Positions 1 through 8,808 are shown, counted from the stretch's first letter. The stretch: 64,000 nt of DNA from JAMQPK01 sp963782595 (GCA_963782595.1 CAWAKJ010000007.1:186001-250000); one strand, 5' to 3'. The notes: generated by a model not told the origin, from the letters alone. Program-made: numbers and translations.

Positions 1-10
1 CCCGGCTCGT

Positions 11-64
11 AGACCATGACAGACCATTGACGATCGCCCACAGACCATTGACCATCGCCCACCC
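11..64. repeat. 7-bp-period degenerate tandem repeat
   Basis: Seven consecutive 7-mers can be read from position 11: AGACCAT, GACAGAC, CATTGAC, GATCGCC, CACAGAC, CATTGAC, CATCGCC. Units 2-4 and 5-7 form a 21-bp super-repeat matching at 18 of 21 positions. It lies directly upstream of the first gene and belongs to the window-wide class of heptad tracts. Confidence 0.75.
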
Positions 65-102
65 ACGTTGCATTTCTGTCCCGTCTTGTGCGACAAGACC
101 AC

Positions 103-1488
103 ATGCGCCCGGTCAGTTGGCTGATTTGCCTTTCGCTCGCCGCTACAAGCTTCGCGAGCTTCTCATCGGGCCAGATGCGCCCGACCCGCCGTGCGGTTCT
201 GTTCGAAGGTGCACGGCTTATCGCCGGTGATGGCCTTCCTCCAATAGAAAACTCCGCTTTTCTCGTCGAGGACTCCAGGTTCACAAGGGTCGGCAGAAAA
301 GGCGAGATTCCGCTGCCCGCGGGTGCGGCGCGCGTCGATCTCACCGGCAAGACGGTCATACCCGCGCTGATCGATATTCACAACCATCTTGGTTGGACCG
401 ATCAGAGAACCAACGTTGCTACCAAACAGAGCTACAACCGCGACCTTGTCATCGATCATTTGCAGCGTTACGCGTACTACGGCGTTGCCGCAACGCTGAG
501 CATGGGCCTCGACCGATGGGACGTGAATGTCGAGTTGCCTTACCAGTTGCGCAGCGAAATCATCCCCAATGCGGCGCGCTTTCTCACCGTCGGTCGAGGG
601 ATCGCGGCGACGCCGATGGCAGGTCCGCCGCTCGAGTATCGGCTGGGCATCCCATATGGTGCCGGGACCGAAGCCGACGGCAGAGCCCGCGTGCGCGATC
701 TGAAGGCCAGGAACGTCGAGATGATCAAGATCTGGGTCGACGATCGGCTCGGGACGGTGCCCAAACTGCAGGTCAATGTGTACGAGGCGATCATCGACGA
801 AGCGCACAAGAACAGCATGCGCGTCGTCGCTCATATCTTCCATCTCGAAGACGGCAAGCAGCTCCTGAGATCCGGTGTCGACGGCTTCGGGCATGGCGTT
901 CGCGACCGGAATGTCGACGAGGAGTACTTGAGTCTCCTCAAGCAGCACCCAAAGGTGTGGGTGGGACCGAACCTGCCGCCGAGGATGATTTCAAAGGAAG
1001 ACGCGGCAGCGCAGATTGCGTGGCTCACCGAAACGCTGCCCCCCAGCCAGATCGCGCGCATGCGCGACGAGCTGGCAGCACGGCCGGCGGCTGTGGTGCA
1101 GACCGACCTGTTCGCCACTCAATGCCGCAATCTGAAGAGCGTTCACGACGCGGGGCAGGTTATCGGCCTTGGCACTGACGGCAACGTGGACATCGGATGG
1201 GGCGCGCATCTCGAACTGGCCGACATGGTCTTCTGCGGGCTCACTCCGGCCGAAGCCATCGTCGCGGCAACGCGCACATCGGCAGAAATCCTCGAGCTTG
1301 GCCAGCTCGGTACAGTTGCCGCCGGCAAGGACGCCGACTTCATCGTGCTCGACGCCAATCCGCTCGAGACCATCACCAACTCGCGACGGATTAACAAGGT
1401 GTACCAACGGGGGACAGAGGTGGATCGTGCGGCGTTGCGTCGAACATTGAGCGCGCCGGCTACCCTGGGCCGTACAACATATAAGTAA
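103..1488 (+). CDS. Secreted amidohydrolase-family protein
   Basis: A 461-residue protein of the metal-dependent amidohydrolase superfamily (imidazolonepropionase/prolidase-like branch), with an N-terminal hydrophobic signal sequence (about residues 3-22), so probably periplasmic or exported. Candidate metal ligands are all visible: His93 and His95 in the IDIHNHLG motif, Lys209, His244, His264 and Asp359 in GLGTDGN. The C-terminal part (GTVAAGKDADFIVLDANP) is the usual closing beta-sandwich of the family. The ATG at 103 is preferred over an in-frame GTG at 88 because it places the signal peptide at the N-terminus. The substrate cannot be read from sequence. Its 3' end overlaps the convergent gene at 1460 by 29 bp. 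Confidence 0.85.
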   Translation: MRPVSWLICLSLAATSFASFSSGQMRPTRRAVLFEGARLIAGDGLPPIENSAFLVEDSRFTRVGRKGEIPLPAGAARVDLTGKTVIPALIDIHNHLGWTDQRTNVATKQSYNRDLVIDHLQRYAYYGVAATLSMGLDRWDVNVELPYQLRSEIIPNAARFLTVGRGIAATPMAGPPLEYRLGIPYGAGTEADGRARVRDLKARNVEMIKIWVDDRLGTVPKLQVNVYEAIIDEAHKNSMRVVAHIFHLEDGKQLLRSGVDGFGHGVRDRNVDEEYLSLLKQHPKVWVGPNLPPRMISKEDAAAQIAWLTETLPPSQIARMRDELAARPAAVVQTDLFATQCRNLKSVHDAGQVIGLGTDGNVDIGWGAHLELADMVFCGLTPAEAIVAATRTSAEILELGQLGTVAAGKDADFIVLDANPLETITNSRRINKVYQRGTEVDRAALRRTLSAPATLGRTTYK

Positions 1489-1777
1489 AGCGGCCGTGCA
1501 GCCACGACTCGCCAGCGGCGTCGTCGTGTTTGGGCGTGAGCTGCTCGTCGTGTACGTGCGCGTAGTCGCCGCCGAGGCGCGCGACTTCCTGGATCAAACG
1601 GCTCTCGGCGTTGGCCATGAGTTCACGGTAGCAGCGATCCCATAGCTCATCACGATGGGCCAGTGTGCCCGGGACGCGACTGCTCGTGGCTTCGACCGTG
1701 TGTTCCCCCAACAGGTCCGCTTTCAGCGGCGGCAAATCACGGTGCCAGTAGACGACCTTGACAGGAGTGGTTGGCAT
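1460..1777 (-). CDS. Conserved-looking small protein of unknown function
   Basis: A 105-residue soluble protein, rich in His, Asp and Glu, with no signal peptide or membrane segment. I do not recognise the family. The ATG at 1777 follows an AAGGTGG-like ribosome binding site that sits next to the stop of the upstream flavin reductase gene (8-bp gap), so the two are almost certainly co-transcribed. Normal codon use and close coupling argue that it is real; the tail-to-tail overlap with the amidohydrolase gene is 29 bp. A role with the reductase in redox stress is only inferred from position. Confidence 0.65.
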   Translation of the reverse strand: MPTTPVKVVYWHRDLPPLKADLLGEHTVEATSSRVPGTLAHRDELWDRCYRELMANAESRLIQEVARLGGDYAHVHDEQLTPKHDDAAGESWLHGRFTYMLYGPG

Positions 1778-1784
1778 CACCACC

Positions 1785-2360
1785 TTATGCCTTTTGAGGC
1801 ACCAACGCGCTATAGATGCACGCGATGAACGCGTGAAGCTCGACCAAATAATTGCGCAGGAACCTGGCCGTGGACTCGTTGGTGACGTCGCCTTCGTCGG
1901 TAATGAGCCCCGGCGTGAACTGGATGTAGGCTTCGGGAGAGTTCATCTGCGGCGAGTTGCAATAGCCGAGGATGCTGCGCAGGTGCTGCTGGGCGACGGC
2001 CGTGCCGATCTTGCCCGGCGATGCGCCGATGACGGCCGACGGTTTGCGGGAAAACGCGTTCGTGCCGTACGGCCGGCTGGCCCAGTCGATCGCGTTTTTC
2101 AGACCGCCTGGAATCGACCGGTTGTACTCCGGCGTGACGAACAGGACGGCGTCAACGGCCGCGATGGCGTCCTTGAACGCCCGCGCCACTGGCGGAAAGT
2201 CAGCATCGTAGTCGTAGCTGTAGATCGGCAACTCGGCAAACGGAATCTCCTTCAGCCTAAGTTCGCTGGGCGCCAGGCGTGCGAGCGCGTGCGCGAGCTT
2301 CCGATTGATGGACGCTCGTGCAAGGCTGCCGACGAGATATCCGACGTTGTACGTGCTCAT
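1785..2360 (-). CDS. NADPH-dependent FMN reductase (flavodoxin-fold)
   Basis: A 191-residue protein of the NADPH-dependent FMN reductase family (chromate/quinone reductase ChrR type). It shows the flavin phosphate-binding loop at the N-terminus (GSLARASINRKLA), the family motif VTPEYNRSIPGGLKNAIDW around residues 80-98, and the later GASPGKIGTA loop. Enzymes of this family use NAD(P)H to reduce FMN, quinones or metals in the cytoplasm. The start at 2360 is chosen over an upstream in-frame ATG because it has a strong GGAGGTGGGAG ribosome binding site and matches the family N-terminus. It is the first gene of a likely two-gene unit with the small protein at 1460. Confidence 0.9.
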   Translation of the reverse strand: MSTYNVGYLVGSLARASINRKLAHALARLAPSELRLKEIPFAELPIYSYDYDADFPPVARAFKDAIAAVDAVLFVTPEYNRSIPGGLKNAIDWASRPYGTNAFSRKPSAVIGASPGKIGTAVAQQHLRSILGYCNSPQMNSPEAYIQFTPGLITDEGDVTNESTARFLRNYLVELHAFIACIYSALVPQKA

Positions 2361-2547
2361 TTCTCCCACCTCCCGCGCACTCACCATCACGCATCGATCG
2401 TGCCACATTGCACGAGTGTCGCATCGAAGACTCTGGCCGCATCATCCGTACGATACCGGCCATCCGAGTCCAGTGCTCCGGCTCCGCGTTTGCAGGTTAG
2501 AAGGGTAGAAGTACGCCTCCACCTGCGGGTTGCGAAAGGAGCTGGTC

Positions 2548-3093
2548 ATGGCGAACTCGATACGATCTGAAGTGCGCACGTCGACGACCTGGTCGATCGT
2601 GCTGAGTATCCTGATGATGGTTGCAGGCGTGCTGGCGATCTTGTCGCCGGCAGTGGCCGGCATCGCGATAACGGCGGTTGTGGGCTGGTTGTTGGTCTTC
2701 AGCGGCCTGTTTCACATTGCCTTCGCGTGGCGGGCACAAGGGGCCAGCAGCGTCATTTGGGAAGTTCTTGTTGGCATTCTCTACGGCGCGGTCGGCTTCT
2801 ATCTACTCTCCCAGCCGGTTGTCGGCCTGGCCTCGTTGTCGCTGGCGATCGCCATCTATCTGGCGATTGAGGGTGTGCTGGAGCTCGTTCTGGCGTACCG
2901 CCTGCGCGGCGCCTCGGGAAACGGGTGGGTGATGGCCCATGGCATCATCAGCCTCGTGCTCGCGGCGATGATTGCCAGCACGTGGCCGTCGAGCGCGCTC
3001 TGGGTGGTCGGCACGATCGTCGGAATCAGTATGTTCTTCAGCGGCATGAGCCGGCTGATGCTCTCTCTTGCGGTCCGTCGCGTTGCGGCGTGA
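2548..3093 (+). CDS. HdeD-like membrane protein (DUF308)
   Basis: A 181-residue integral membrane protein with six predicted hydrophobic segments arranged as three pairs, the layout of the HdeD/DUF308 family linked in enterobacteria to acid resistance. The ATG at 2548 has an AAAGGAG ribosome binding site; a GTG 18 bp upstream is in frame but less likely. It stands alone, divergent from the flavin reductase. Function beyond membrane localisation is inferred from the family name only. Confidence 0.85.
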   Translation: MANSIRSEVRTSTTWSIVLSILMMVAGVLAILSPAVAGIAITAVVGWLLVFSGLFHIAFAWRAQGASSVIWEVLVGILYGAVGFYLLSQPVVGLASLSLAIAIYLAIEGVLELVLAYRLRGASGNGWVMAHGIISLVLAAMIASTWPSSALWVVGTIVGISMFFSGMSRLMLSLAVRRVAA

Positions 3094-3218
3094 CCACTCG
3101 AGAAGCACGTGTCCCGGCAGCCCGCTGAACGCGCTGATGCGCTGACAGCAGCACGAAAGGCTGAAAGCGCATCGGCGCGACATTCCCGCCGCGGGCGATA
3201 TCTGCTAGAGTCCATCCG

Positions 3219-3947
3219 ATGACTGGAAGACACATATCGTTCGCCGTGTTCACAATCCTCTTGTGGTCGGTATCCGCGTTCGGCCAGAGCATCAACACCC
3301 TCTCGGCCCAGGAGAAGGCCCAGGGATGGCAGCTCCTGTTCGACGGCAAGACGGTGACCGGATGGCATTCGCAGCCGCCGCCGCAGGGCAGGGGGGGCGG
3401 TGGCAGGCGCGGTGGCGGGGCGCCGCAACCACCCACACCCGGGCAGGTCGGAACTCCGAAGGCGTGTGTCGGGTCGAGCGGACAGGCTGCTGTTACCGTA
3501 CCGCCAGGAGGGTCGCATTGGGAAGTGGTCGATGGATTGCTGACGGCCTGCGGCGAGCCTACTGGATATTTGACGTCCGATCGAAGCTACCGGAATTTCG
3601 TGCTGTCGGTCGAGTTCAGATGCAGTGATGACACCAACAGCGGCGTGTACGTGCGTTCACCGATGGAAAACGGCGGCTACGAGGTTCAGATCTGGAGACA
3701 GCAGCCGGCCGGCTACAACACGGGCGGCATCGTCGGGACGGCGAAGACCGCGCGGGATTATGGAATCAAGCCGGACCAGTGGAATCACTTTCAGATCACT
3801 GCCGATGGCGACCACCTCGTGGTCGTCCTGAACGGTGAGACGACGCTCGACATTCGAGATACCAGATTCCCGGAAGGCCACATTCGCTTCCAATACCAGC
3901 AGTTTCCAATCGCGTTTCGCAATATCAAGATTCGTCCGCTTCCGTGA
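3219..3947 (+). CDS. Secreted DUF1080 (3-keto-disaccharide hydrolase-like) protein
   Basis: A 242-residue protein with a cleavable signal peptide (about residues 1-23, ending SAFGQ) followed by a DUF1080 domain. That domain is a concanavalin-like jelly roll found in 3-keto-glycoside hydrolases and in many Acidobacteria and Planctomycetes secreted proteins. Typical motifs are WQLLFDGKTVTGWHS near the start, NSGVYVRSP and GYEVQI in the middle, and HIRFQYQQFPIAFRNIKIRPL at the end. A Gly/Arg/Pro-rich low-complexity insert (about residues 55-75) interrupts the first strands, so the domain has an unusual loop. Likely role is binding or cleaving glycosides outside the cytoplasm. A related domain occurs in the FG-GAP protein at 56062. 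Confidence 0.85.
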   Translation: MTGRHISFAVFTILLWSVSAFGQSINTLSAQEKAQGWQLLFDGKTVTGWHSQPPPQGRGGGGRRGGGAPQPPTPGQVGTPKACVGSSGQAAVTVPPGGSHWEVVDGLLTACGEPTGYLTSDRSYRNFVLSVEFRCSDDTNSGVYVRSPMENGGYEVQIWRQQPAGYNTGGIVGTAKTARDYGIKPDQWNHFQITADGDHLVVVLNGETTLDIRDTRFPEGHIRFQYQQFPIAFRNIKIRPLP

Positions 3948-3950
3948 TAT

Positions 3951-3978
3951 TGCCATCTGCCATCATCCATCTGCCCTG
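3951..3978. repeat. Heptad tract (TGCCATC type)
   Basis: Four 7-mers in a row: TGCCATC, TGCCATC, ATCCATC, TGCCCTG, beginning 3 bp after the stop of the DUF1080 gene and ending before the convergent kinase gene. The same words recur at 63430-63457, 60 kb away. Confidence 0.7.
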
Positions 3979-3991
3979 ACAGCGCGAGAAG

Positions 3992-4771
3992 TCAGTGGCT
4001 GCCGCCGCCCCGCCGGCGATCGAACATCAGTGGCAGCCTGATTTCGAAATCTGTCCCGCCGTCGGCGCCCGGGCTGATTGCGCGAACGGTGCCGTGGTGT
4101 AGCTCGACCAGTCGGCGGACCACGGCGAGGCCGATTCCCAGCCCGCAGGCCGATCCGCCACTGCCGGTCGTGAACGGCTTGAACACCGTGTCCAGCAGAT
4201 CGGGAGAAATCCCACTGCCCGTGTCGGTGACCGTCAGCACAGCCTCTCGCTGGTCCCGCTTCAAATGAACACGCAGCAGCCCGTCGCTGTCGGTGAACTT
4301 GGCGGCATTGTGGAGCAGGTTCGAGAGGATCTGCTGCAGCCGCGCCCAGTCGGCTTCGATCCACACCGGCTCTGAAGGAAGATCCGTCTCGAGGCGCAGA
4401 CGCTTTTCGGAGAGCAGCGGCTCTATGGCGTCGCACGCTTCGGTGACGACTGTCCGCAGATCGAGGCGGAGCGTGTGCAGACGCTTGCCATGAACATTCA
4501 CGCGGCTCACTTCGGTCAGGTCGTCGAGGAGATGCGAGAGCCGCTGGAACTGACGATCGAGCACCACATAGGCGTGCTCGCGGAACCGATCGTTGCGGCT
4601 GATCCGGATAGTGTGCAAGGCGGCCAGGGCCGCTGAGAGCGGCTGACGCATTTCATGGGCGACCTCGGCGAGCACCCTGGCGCCGCTGCGGTCGATGTGG
4701 CTGTCGTCGTTATCGGCACGGTGGTTGGGTGCGTGAAGAGCCCGATCCGGTTCTTTGAAATGTGGGTCCAT
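3992..4771 (-). CDS. Soluble sensor histidine kinase without input domain
   Basis: A 259-residue histidine kinase. The phosphoacceptor H-box is AEVAHEMRQPLSA (residues about 37-49), followed by the dimerisation helices and a HATPase domain with the N-box (LSNLLHNAAKF), G1 (DTGSGIS), F (FKPF) and G2 (GLGIGLAVV) motifs. No transmembrane, PAS or HAMP segment precedes the H-box, so the input must come from a partner or from the short His/Asp-rich N-terminus. The ATG at 4771 has an AGGAG site 6 bp upstream and is preferred over one 21 bp further out. No response regulator is adjacent, so it is an orphan kinase. It is divergent from the Crp-family gene. Confidence 0.88.
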   Translation of the reverse strand: MDPHFKEPDRALHAPNHRADNDDSHIDRSGARVLAEVAHEMRQPLSAALAALHTIRISRNDRFREHAYVVLDRQFQRLSHLLDDLTEVSRVNVHGKRLHTLRLDLRTVVTEACDAIEPLLSEKRLRLETDLPSEPVWIEADWARLQQILSNLLHNAAKFTDSDGLLRVHLKRDQREAVLTVTDTGSGISPDLLDTVFKPFTTGSGGSACGLGIGLAVVRRLVELHHGTVRAISPGADGGTDFEIRLPLMFDRRRGGGSH

Positions 4772-4994
4772 GATGTCTCCTGGCGTCGCCATTCGCCGAC
4801 GAGCATCGACACCCCTGCGGGTTGCCTGTCGTGCTCACGGAAAGTCGCGATGATTCAGCGTAGGCCCGCCTCTCGCGCGCGACAACATGAAACGGGTATC
4901 GCTACTGCAGTTCGACATGAACCCGGGCGACCGGCATGTGCGGAATCCGCCAGTTGCCAGATTTTCCTTGTACAACTGCAACGAAGGTAACAAA

Positions 4995-5762
4995 ATGAAC
5001 ACTTCAACGTGTGCCAGTTTGTTAACTTCGCGGCCAGTGCGAGAGGAAGGGGTGGATCGCCGGCGCAGAGTCCAGAACAGACTGCTGCGAGCGCTACCGT
5101 CGGCTGAATACCGACGGCTGACGGCTCACTCGCGCCCCATGACGCTCCGTGCCGGAGACGTGCTTCACGATCACTCCAGGCCGACGGGCCATGTGTACTT
5201 TCCGATGAGCGGCGTCTGTGGCGTCGTGGTCGCCGACCATACCGGCGAGCGCATCGACGTCGCGACGATTGGATGCGAAGGCGTGACGAGCGTCTACACG
5301 ACGTTTGCAGCCAACCAGGAGACAGAGCTGTCCGTACAGCTCCAACCGGCAACGGTGCTGCAGATTCCGATCGCCGATTTCGAAGCCGAGATGGACCGGC
5401 ATGCGACGCTGCGAACGGTTGTACGCGAATTCTACCGATGTTTTACCGGCGAGCTGATGCAGTCGGTGGCGTGCAATCGCCTGCATTCGGCGCGTCAACG
5501 GTACTGCAGGCGCCTGTTGGGGCTCGCCGACCGGCTGGGTGCGGACACACTCAAGCTGACGCACACCGAAATGGCCACGATGCTCGGCAGCACGAGACCG
5601 TCGGTCACCATGATCGCGCTCGATCTGAAACAGACAGGTTCGATTGCGTATCGCCGCAACAGAGTGACTATCGTCGATCGATCGCGCCTGGAGCGGTTCG
5701 CGTGCGAATGTTATCAGGCGATGCGCAGCCGCATCGCGCCGCTGCTGCCGCCCGCCAACTGA
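4995..5762 (+). CDS. Crp/Fnr-family transcriptional regulator
   Basis: A 255-residue regulator with an N-terminal cyclic-nucleotide-binding-like beta-roll (about residues 40-150) and a C-terminal winged helix (LTHTEMATMLGSTRPSVT, about residues 192-209). The beta-roll lacks the Arg/Ser signature expected for cAMP and has no Fnr-type cysteine cluster, so the ligand is unknown. The ATG at 4995 follows GAAGGTAAC. The start codon lies between inverted arms TAACAAA (4988-4994) and TTTGTTA (5018-5024), which could form a hairpin over the start or an operator. Divergent from the histidine kinase gene, which could be a target. Confidence 0.88.
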   Translation: MNTSTCASLLTSRPVREEGVDRRRRVQNRLLRALPSAEYRRLTAHSRPMTLRAGDVLHDHSRPTGHVYFPMSGVCGVVVADHTGERIDVATIGCEGVTSVYTTFAANQETELSVQLQPATVLQIPIADFEAEMDRHATLRTVVREFYRCFTGELMQSVACNRLHSARQRYCRRLLGLADRLGADTLKLTHTEMATMLGSTRPSVTMIALDLKQTGSIAYRRNRVTIVDRSRLERFACECYQAMRSRIAPLLPPAN

Positions 5763-5841
5763 TCATTCCCTTCACACCGTACCTGTCGGGACATATTCGC
5801 GTGCGCGCGGCTGCTACGATCGTGGGCGAGACCCGACATTC

Positions 5842-6180
5842 ATGGCGATCCCCCCGCACAAGGGCCTGCTCGTTCAGCGCATCGTCGACGCCTTCGAGCG
5901 CGATTACGCGAATGCCATTTCGCTGCGATCGGTCGCGTCCGAGGTCGGCAGGCATCCCGGCTATCTCGGAGCCATCTTCCGAAAAGAAATGGGCCTGACC
6001 TCGCGGGCCTATCTCAGGCGCGTGCGGCTCCAGCGCGCCGCCGAGCTCATCGAACGCGGTTTCAAAATCGAAGCGGTGTCGCTCGACGTGGGTTATCGGA
6101 GCAAGAAGAACTTCTACCATCAGTTCAAGCAGCGGTTCGGCATGACGCCGAAGCAATACCGCGATCGCTCTGCTCAGTAG
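5842..6180 (+). CDS. AraC-type DNA-binding protein, HTH domain only
   Basis: A 112-residue protein that is nearly all the double helix-turn-helix domain of AraC/XylS regulators. The first HTH covers about residues 25-50 (SLRSVASEVGRHPGYLGAIF) and the second about 70-95, with the family signature VGYRSKKNFYHQFKQRFGMTPKQYR. There is no sensory domain, as in SoxS/MarA-type regulators, so activity is probably set by abundance. It lies 79 bp after the Crp-family gene and 37 bp before the HtrA-like protease gene, so it may regulate or be co-transcribed with either. Confidence 0.87.
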   Translation: MAIPPHKGLLVQRIVDAFERDYANAISLRSVASEVGRHPGYLGAIFRKEMGLTSRAYLRRVRLQRAAELIERGFKIEAVSLDVGYRSKKNFYHQFKQRFGMTPKQYRDRSAQ

Positions 6181-6217
6181 ACACCTGCGGAACTACACTG
6201 TGACAGGGAGGCAGGGT

Positions 6218-7339
6218 ATGACGGGCCGTCGCGTATTTCGCCATATCGCGTGGATCCTTGCGACAGGGTTGGTGGTGATGCTGGGGGTGTGGCTGATGCC
6301 TGGCCTGCTGCGGCGGACCGCCGCGCGGGCCGAACCCCGTCCAGTGAGCGCCAGAGGCCCGTTACCTGCTGCAGAGATGGCCACCATTGAGCTCTTCGAG
6401 AAGACCCGCGGGTCGGTCGTCTTTATCACCACGCAGGATCAGGTGGTCGACATGTGGACGCGGAACGTCTTCAACATCCCGCGTGGGACCGGATCGGGCT
6501 TCGTGTGGGACGAGCAGGGGCATCTGGTGACGAACAACCACGTCGTATCCGGTTCCTCGGGCGCCCAGGTTCGACTCAGTGACGGACGGGATGTTCGCGC
6601 CTCGCTCATCGGGACCAGTCCCGCGCACGATCTCGCCGTCTTGAAGATCGACGTCTCGAATCTGCCGGTGCCCCTGCCGATCGGTACCAGCGCCGACTTG
6701 CTCGTCGGCCAGTCGACGTATGCCATCGGCAATCCGTTCGGTCTCGACTGGACGCTGACGACTGGAATCGTGTCGTCGCTCGATCGTGCTCTGCCGGCGG
6801 AAGACGGCCGCAGCCTGATCGATCACCTTATCCAGACGGATGCCGCGATCAATCCGGGAAACTCCGGCGGACCGCTGCTCGACAGCGCAGGCCGGCTCAT
6901 CGGCGTCAACACTATGATCTTCAGTCCTTCGGGGGCGTCCGCGGGAGTGGGCTTCGCCGTGCCGGTCGATACCGTCAATCGTGTCGTTCCACAACTGATC
7001 GCAAGCGGCAGGTACGTGCGTCCGGTGCTCGGTGTTGAGCTGGACGAACGGATAAACCAACTCATGACCACCGAGCTCAATGTGAAGGGCGTCGTGGTGC
7101 TTCAAGTCACCGCTGGATCATCTGCCGAAAGCGCCGGCCTCCGCGGTGTGCGCCGCGAGGCCGGCGACATCGTCGCCGGCGACATCATCACCGCCGTCGA
7201 TGGCACGGTTGTGGACAGCGTGGCCCGGCTGGTGAACCGTCTCGACGACCGTCAGGTCGGCGACACCGTTCGCCTGACCGTCCTGCGAGACGGAAAGAAG
7301 ACCGACGTCAACGTGCAGCTTCAGGCCGGAACTCAGTAA
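6218..7339 (+). CDS. HtrA/DegP-like S1C serine protease with PDZ domain
   Basis: A 373-residue trypsin-like protease of family S1C, anchored by one N-terminal membrane segment (about residues 6-32). The catalytic triad is intact: His108 in TNNHVV, Asp138 in AHDLAVLKID and Ser216 in NPGNSGGPL. A single C-terminal PDZ domain (about residues 268-370) contains a short internal duplication (GDIVAGDI). This is the architecture of periplasmic DegS/HtrA quality-control proteases. The ATG at 6218 follows GGGAGG; a GTG at 6200 is in frame but lies over that site. The 3' end overlaps the convergent aminotransferase gene by 7 bp. Confidence 0.92.
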   Translation: MTGRRVFRHIAWILATGLVVMLGVWLMPGLLRRTAARAEPRPVSARGPLPAAEMATIELFEKTRGSVVFITTQDQVVDMWTRNVFNIPRGTGSGFVWDEQGHLVTNNHVVSGSSGAQVRLSDGRDVRASLIGTSPAHDLAVLKIDVSNLPVPLPIGTSADLLVGQSTYAIGNPFGLDWTLTTGIVSSLDRALPAEDGRSLIDHLIQTDAAINPGNSGGPLLDSAGRLIGVNTMIFSPSGASAGVGFAVPVDTVNRVVPQLIASGRYVRPVLGVELDERINQLMTTELNVKGVVVLQVTAGSSAESAGLRGVRREAGDIVAGDIITAVDGTVVDSVARLVNRLDDRQVGDTVRLTVLRDGKKTDVNVQLQAGTQ

Positions 7340-8322
7340 GGCACGTCGATCAGCCGATCGCTGTTGCGCATATCTTCGTCGAGGAGCCGCAAGAGCGCTT
7401 TCGAGACCGGCCCCGGCTTGCCGTCGCCAATGGTCTGTTCGTCCCACTGGACGATTGGCGCCACTTTCACGGAGCTGCCGACGAGCAACATCTCGCGAGA
7501 CGCACGCGCCTCGGCGACTGTGACGTCTCGAACTTCGATCGCTTTCAGCAGCCCCTGTTCCTGCAGCGTCGTGGCGAGCTCAAGGATGCGAAGTGATGTG
7601 CAGCCGGCGAGAATGTGATCGAACTTCGGATGGGCGAGCACACCATCTGTGGTGACGAATGCGACGTTCATGTTGGAGCTCTCGCCAACATACCCCTCGG
7701 CATCGAGGAACACGCCGTTGTCGAAACCGGCCTCTTTCGCCTCCATCTGCATGAGGACATTCGGCAGATAGTTGGTGGCCTTCGTAATCGCGTAGATGGG
7801 CGCCTTGATCGGATAGGTCGTCGTCATGACCCGTGCGCCTTCGGTGAGCCACCGTTGTGGATAGGCGAGGCCGCCAAAAATCATCACGAAGAAGCCCGGC
7901 TCGGACCCAGCCGCCGGCGTCAGCTCGAGGCTGCCGGGCCCGGCCGAGAGCCAATAGCGGATCGAGCCATCTCGCTGGCCGCTGATCGCGGTTGTCTTGA
8001 TGATGATGTCGCGCATCTCCTCGCGCGGGCACGCGAGCCGGAGCCTGGACCGTTCGGCAGACAGCAGAAAACGATCGAGGTGCGCCTCGAGGTCGTAAAT
8101 CCTTCCGTTGACGAGTCCCGCGGTGTCGAAGATGCCGTGGCCCCGATGCACGATGTGATCGTCGAAGGGAAGCACCATGAGCGCGGGATCGGTGACGACG
8201 CCACCGAGCTGGCTCGAGTAGAAGGCGAAGTAGTTGACCGGCTGTCTCGAGCGGAGCGATGTGAATCGCGCGAGCACATCGTCGGCGGTCAGCACCCGGA
8301 GGGTCGTGGGGGAAACGGCCAT
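7333..8322 (-). CDS. PLP-dependent class IV aminotransferase
   Basis: A 329-residue fold-type IV aminotransferase (branched-chain/D-amino-acid aminotransferase or ADC lyase group). The PLP Schiff-base lysine is Lys181 in ITKATNYLPN, and the GESSNMN motif that contacts the cofactor phosphate follows. VHRGHGIFDT near residue 60 is the family's N-terminal signature. Subfamily and substrate cannot be fixed by eye. The annotated ATG at 8322 has no clear ribosome binding site because a 35-bp palindrome starts 5 bp upstream of it; a slightly different start is possible. Confidence 0.88.
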   Translation of the reverse strand: MAVSPTTLRVLTADDVLARFTSLRSRQPVNYFAFYSSQLGGVVTDPALMVLPFDDHIVHRGHGIFDTAGLVNGRIYDLEAHLDRFLLSAERSRLRLACPREEMRDIIIKTTAISGQRDGSIRYWLSAGPGSLELTPAAGSEPGFFVMIFGGLAYPQRWLTEGARVMTTTYPIKAPIYAITKATNYLPNVLMQMEAKEAGFDNGVFLDAEGYVGESSNMNVAFVTTDGVLAHPKFDHILAGCTSLRILELATTLQEQGLLKAIEVRDVTVAEARASREMLLVGSSVKVAPIVQWDEQTIGDGKPGPVSKALLRLLDEDMRNSDRLIDVPY

Positions 8323-8327
8323 AAGTT

Positions 8328-8362
8328 GTAGGGCGGGTCTTGTAGTTCAAGACCCGCCCTAC
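8328..8362. repeat. 35-bp palindrome (GTAGGGCGGGTCTTG family), copy 1
   Basis: Perfect 15-bp arms, GTAGGGCGGGTCTTG and its complement, around a TAGTT loop. It sits in the 5' leader of the minus-strand aminotransferase gene, 5 bp from the start codon. A second copy (one arm with two changes) lies at 51725-51759, again just upstream of a minus-strand start. Confidence 0.85.
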
Positions 8363-8382
8363 GTTCACTGTAGCATGCTCGG

Positions 8383-8413
8383 GCTTCAGGCTTCAGGCTT
8401 CGGGCCCGGAGCC
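8383..8413. repeat. Heptad tract (GCTTCAG type)
   Basis: Four 7-mers GCTTCAG, GCTTCAG, GCTTCGG, GCCCGGA and a partial GCC. Related words recur at 8948-9001 and 43997-44077. It lies between the palindrome and the VOC gene. Confidence 0.7.
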
Positions 8414-8439
8414 TTTCTGGAACTAACATAGGTGGCCGA

Positions 8440-8808
8440 ATGCGAGTCACCGCGCTTGATCATGTGCAACTTGCAATGCCCGCCGGCAGAGAGGCGGAGG
8501 CGCGCGAATTCTATGACGGCGTGCTCGGCATTCCCGAAGTACCGAAGCCTGCCAACCTCGAGGAACGCGGCGGCTGCTGGTTTGCGTATGGAGCCCTCAA
8601 GGTCCATCTGGGCGTGGACGCCGATTTTCGCCCTGCCCGCAAGGCCCATCCTGCTTTTCTCGTCGAAGACTTGCCGGCGCTCATCGCAAGAATCACGGCA
8701 GCCGGATACGATGTTAGCGCCGACGAGCTCGTCGACGGGAACCGGCGCGTCTTCGTCATCGACCCGTTCGGGAACCGCATCGAGCTCGTCGAAGTCTTAA
8801 GGCCATGA
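8440..8808 (+). CDS. VOC-family (glyoxalase/bleomycin-resistance fold) protein
   Basis: A 122-residue single-domain member of the vicinal oxygen chelate superfamily. Two beta-alpha-beta-beta-beta modules are visible: RVTALDHVQLAMPAG at the N-terminus and PAFLVEDLPALIARI in the second half. It ends in the typical DPFGNRIELVE. Candidate metal-binding positions are His7, His57 and Glu116. The start at 8440 follows AGGTGG. Chemistry is not determinable. The stop overlaps the start of a 45-residue ORF (ATGA). Confidence 0.85.
   Translation: MRVTALDHVQLAMPAGREAEAREFYDGVLGIPEVPKPANLEERGGCWFAYGALKVHLGVDADFRPARKAHPAFLVEDLPALIARITAAGYDVSADELVDGNRRVFVIDPFGNRIELVEVLRP

Noticed and set aside
11..64. Heptad tracts as CRISPR arrays
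   Set aside because: Units are 7 bp with no unique spacers and no cas genes nearby.
27..230. 67-codon ORF at the window start
   Set aside because: Encoded by the heptad tract and the out-of-frame start of the amidohydrolase gene.
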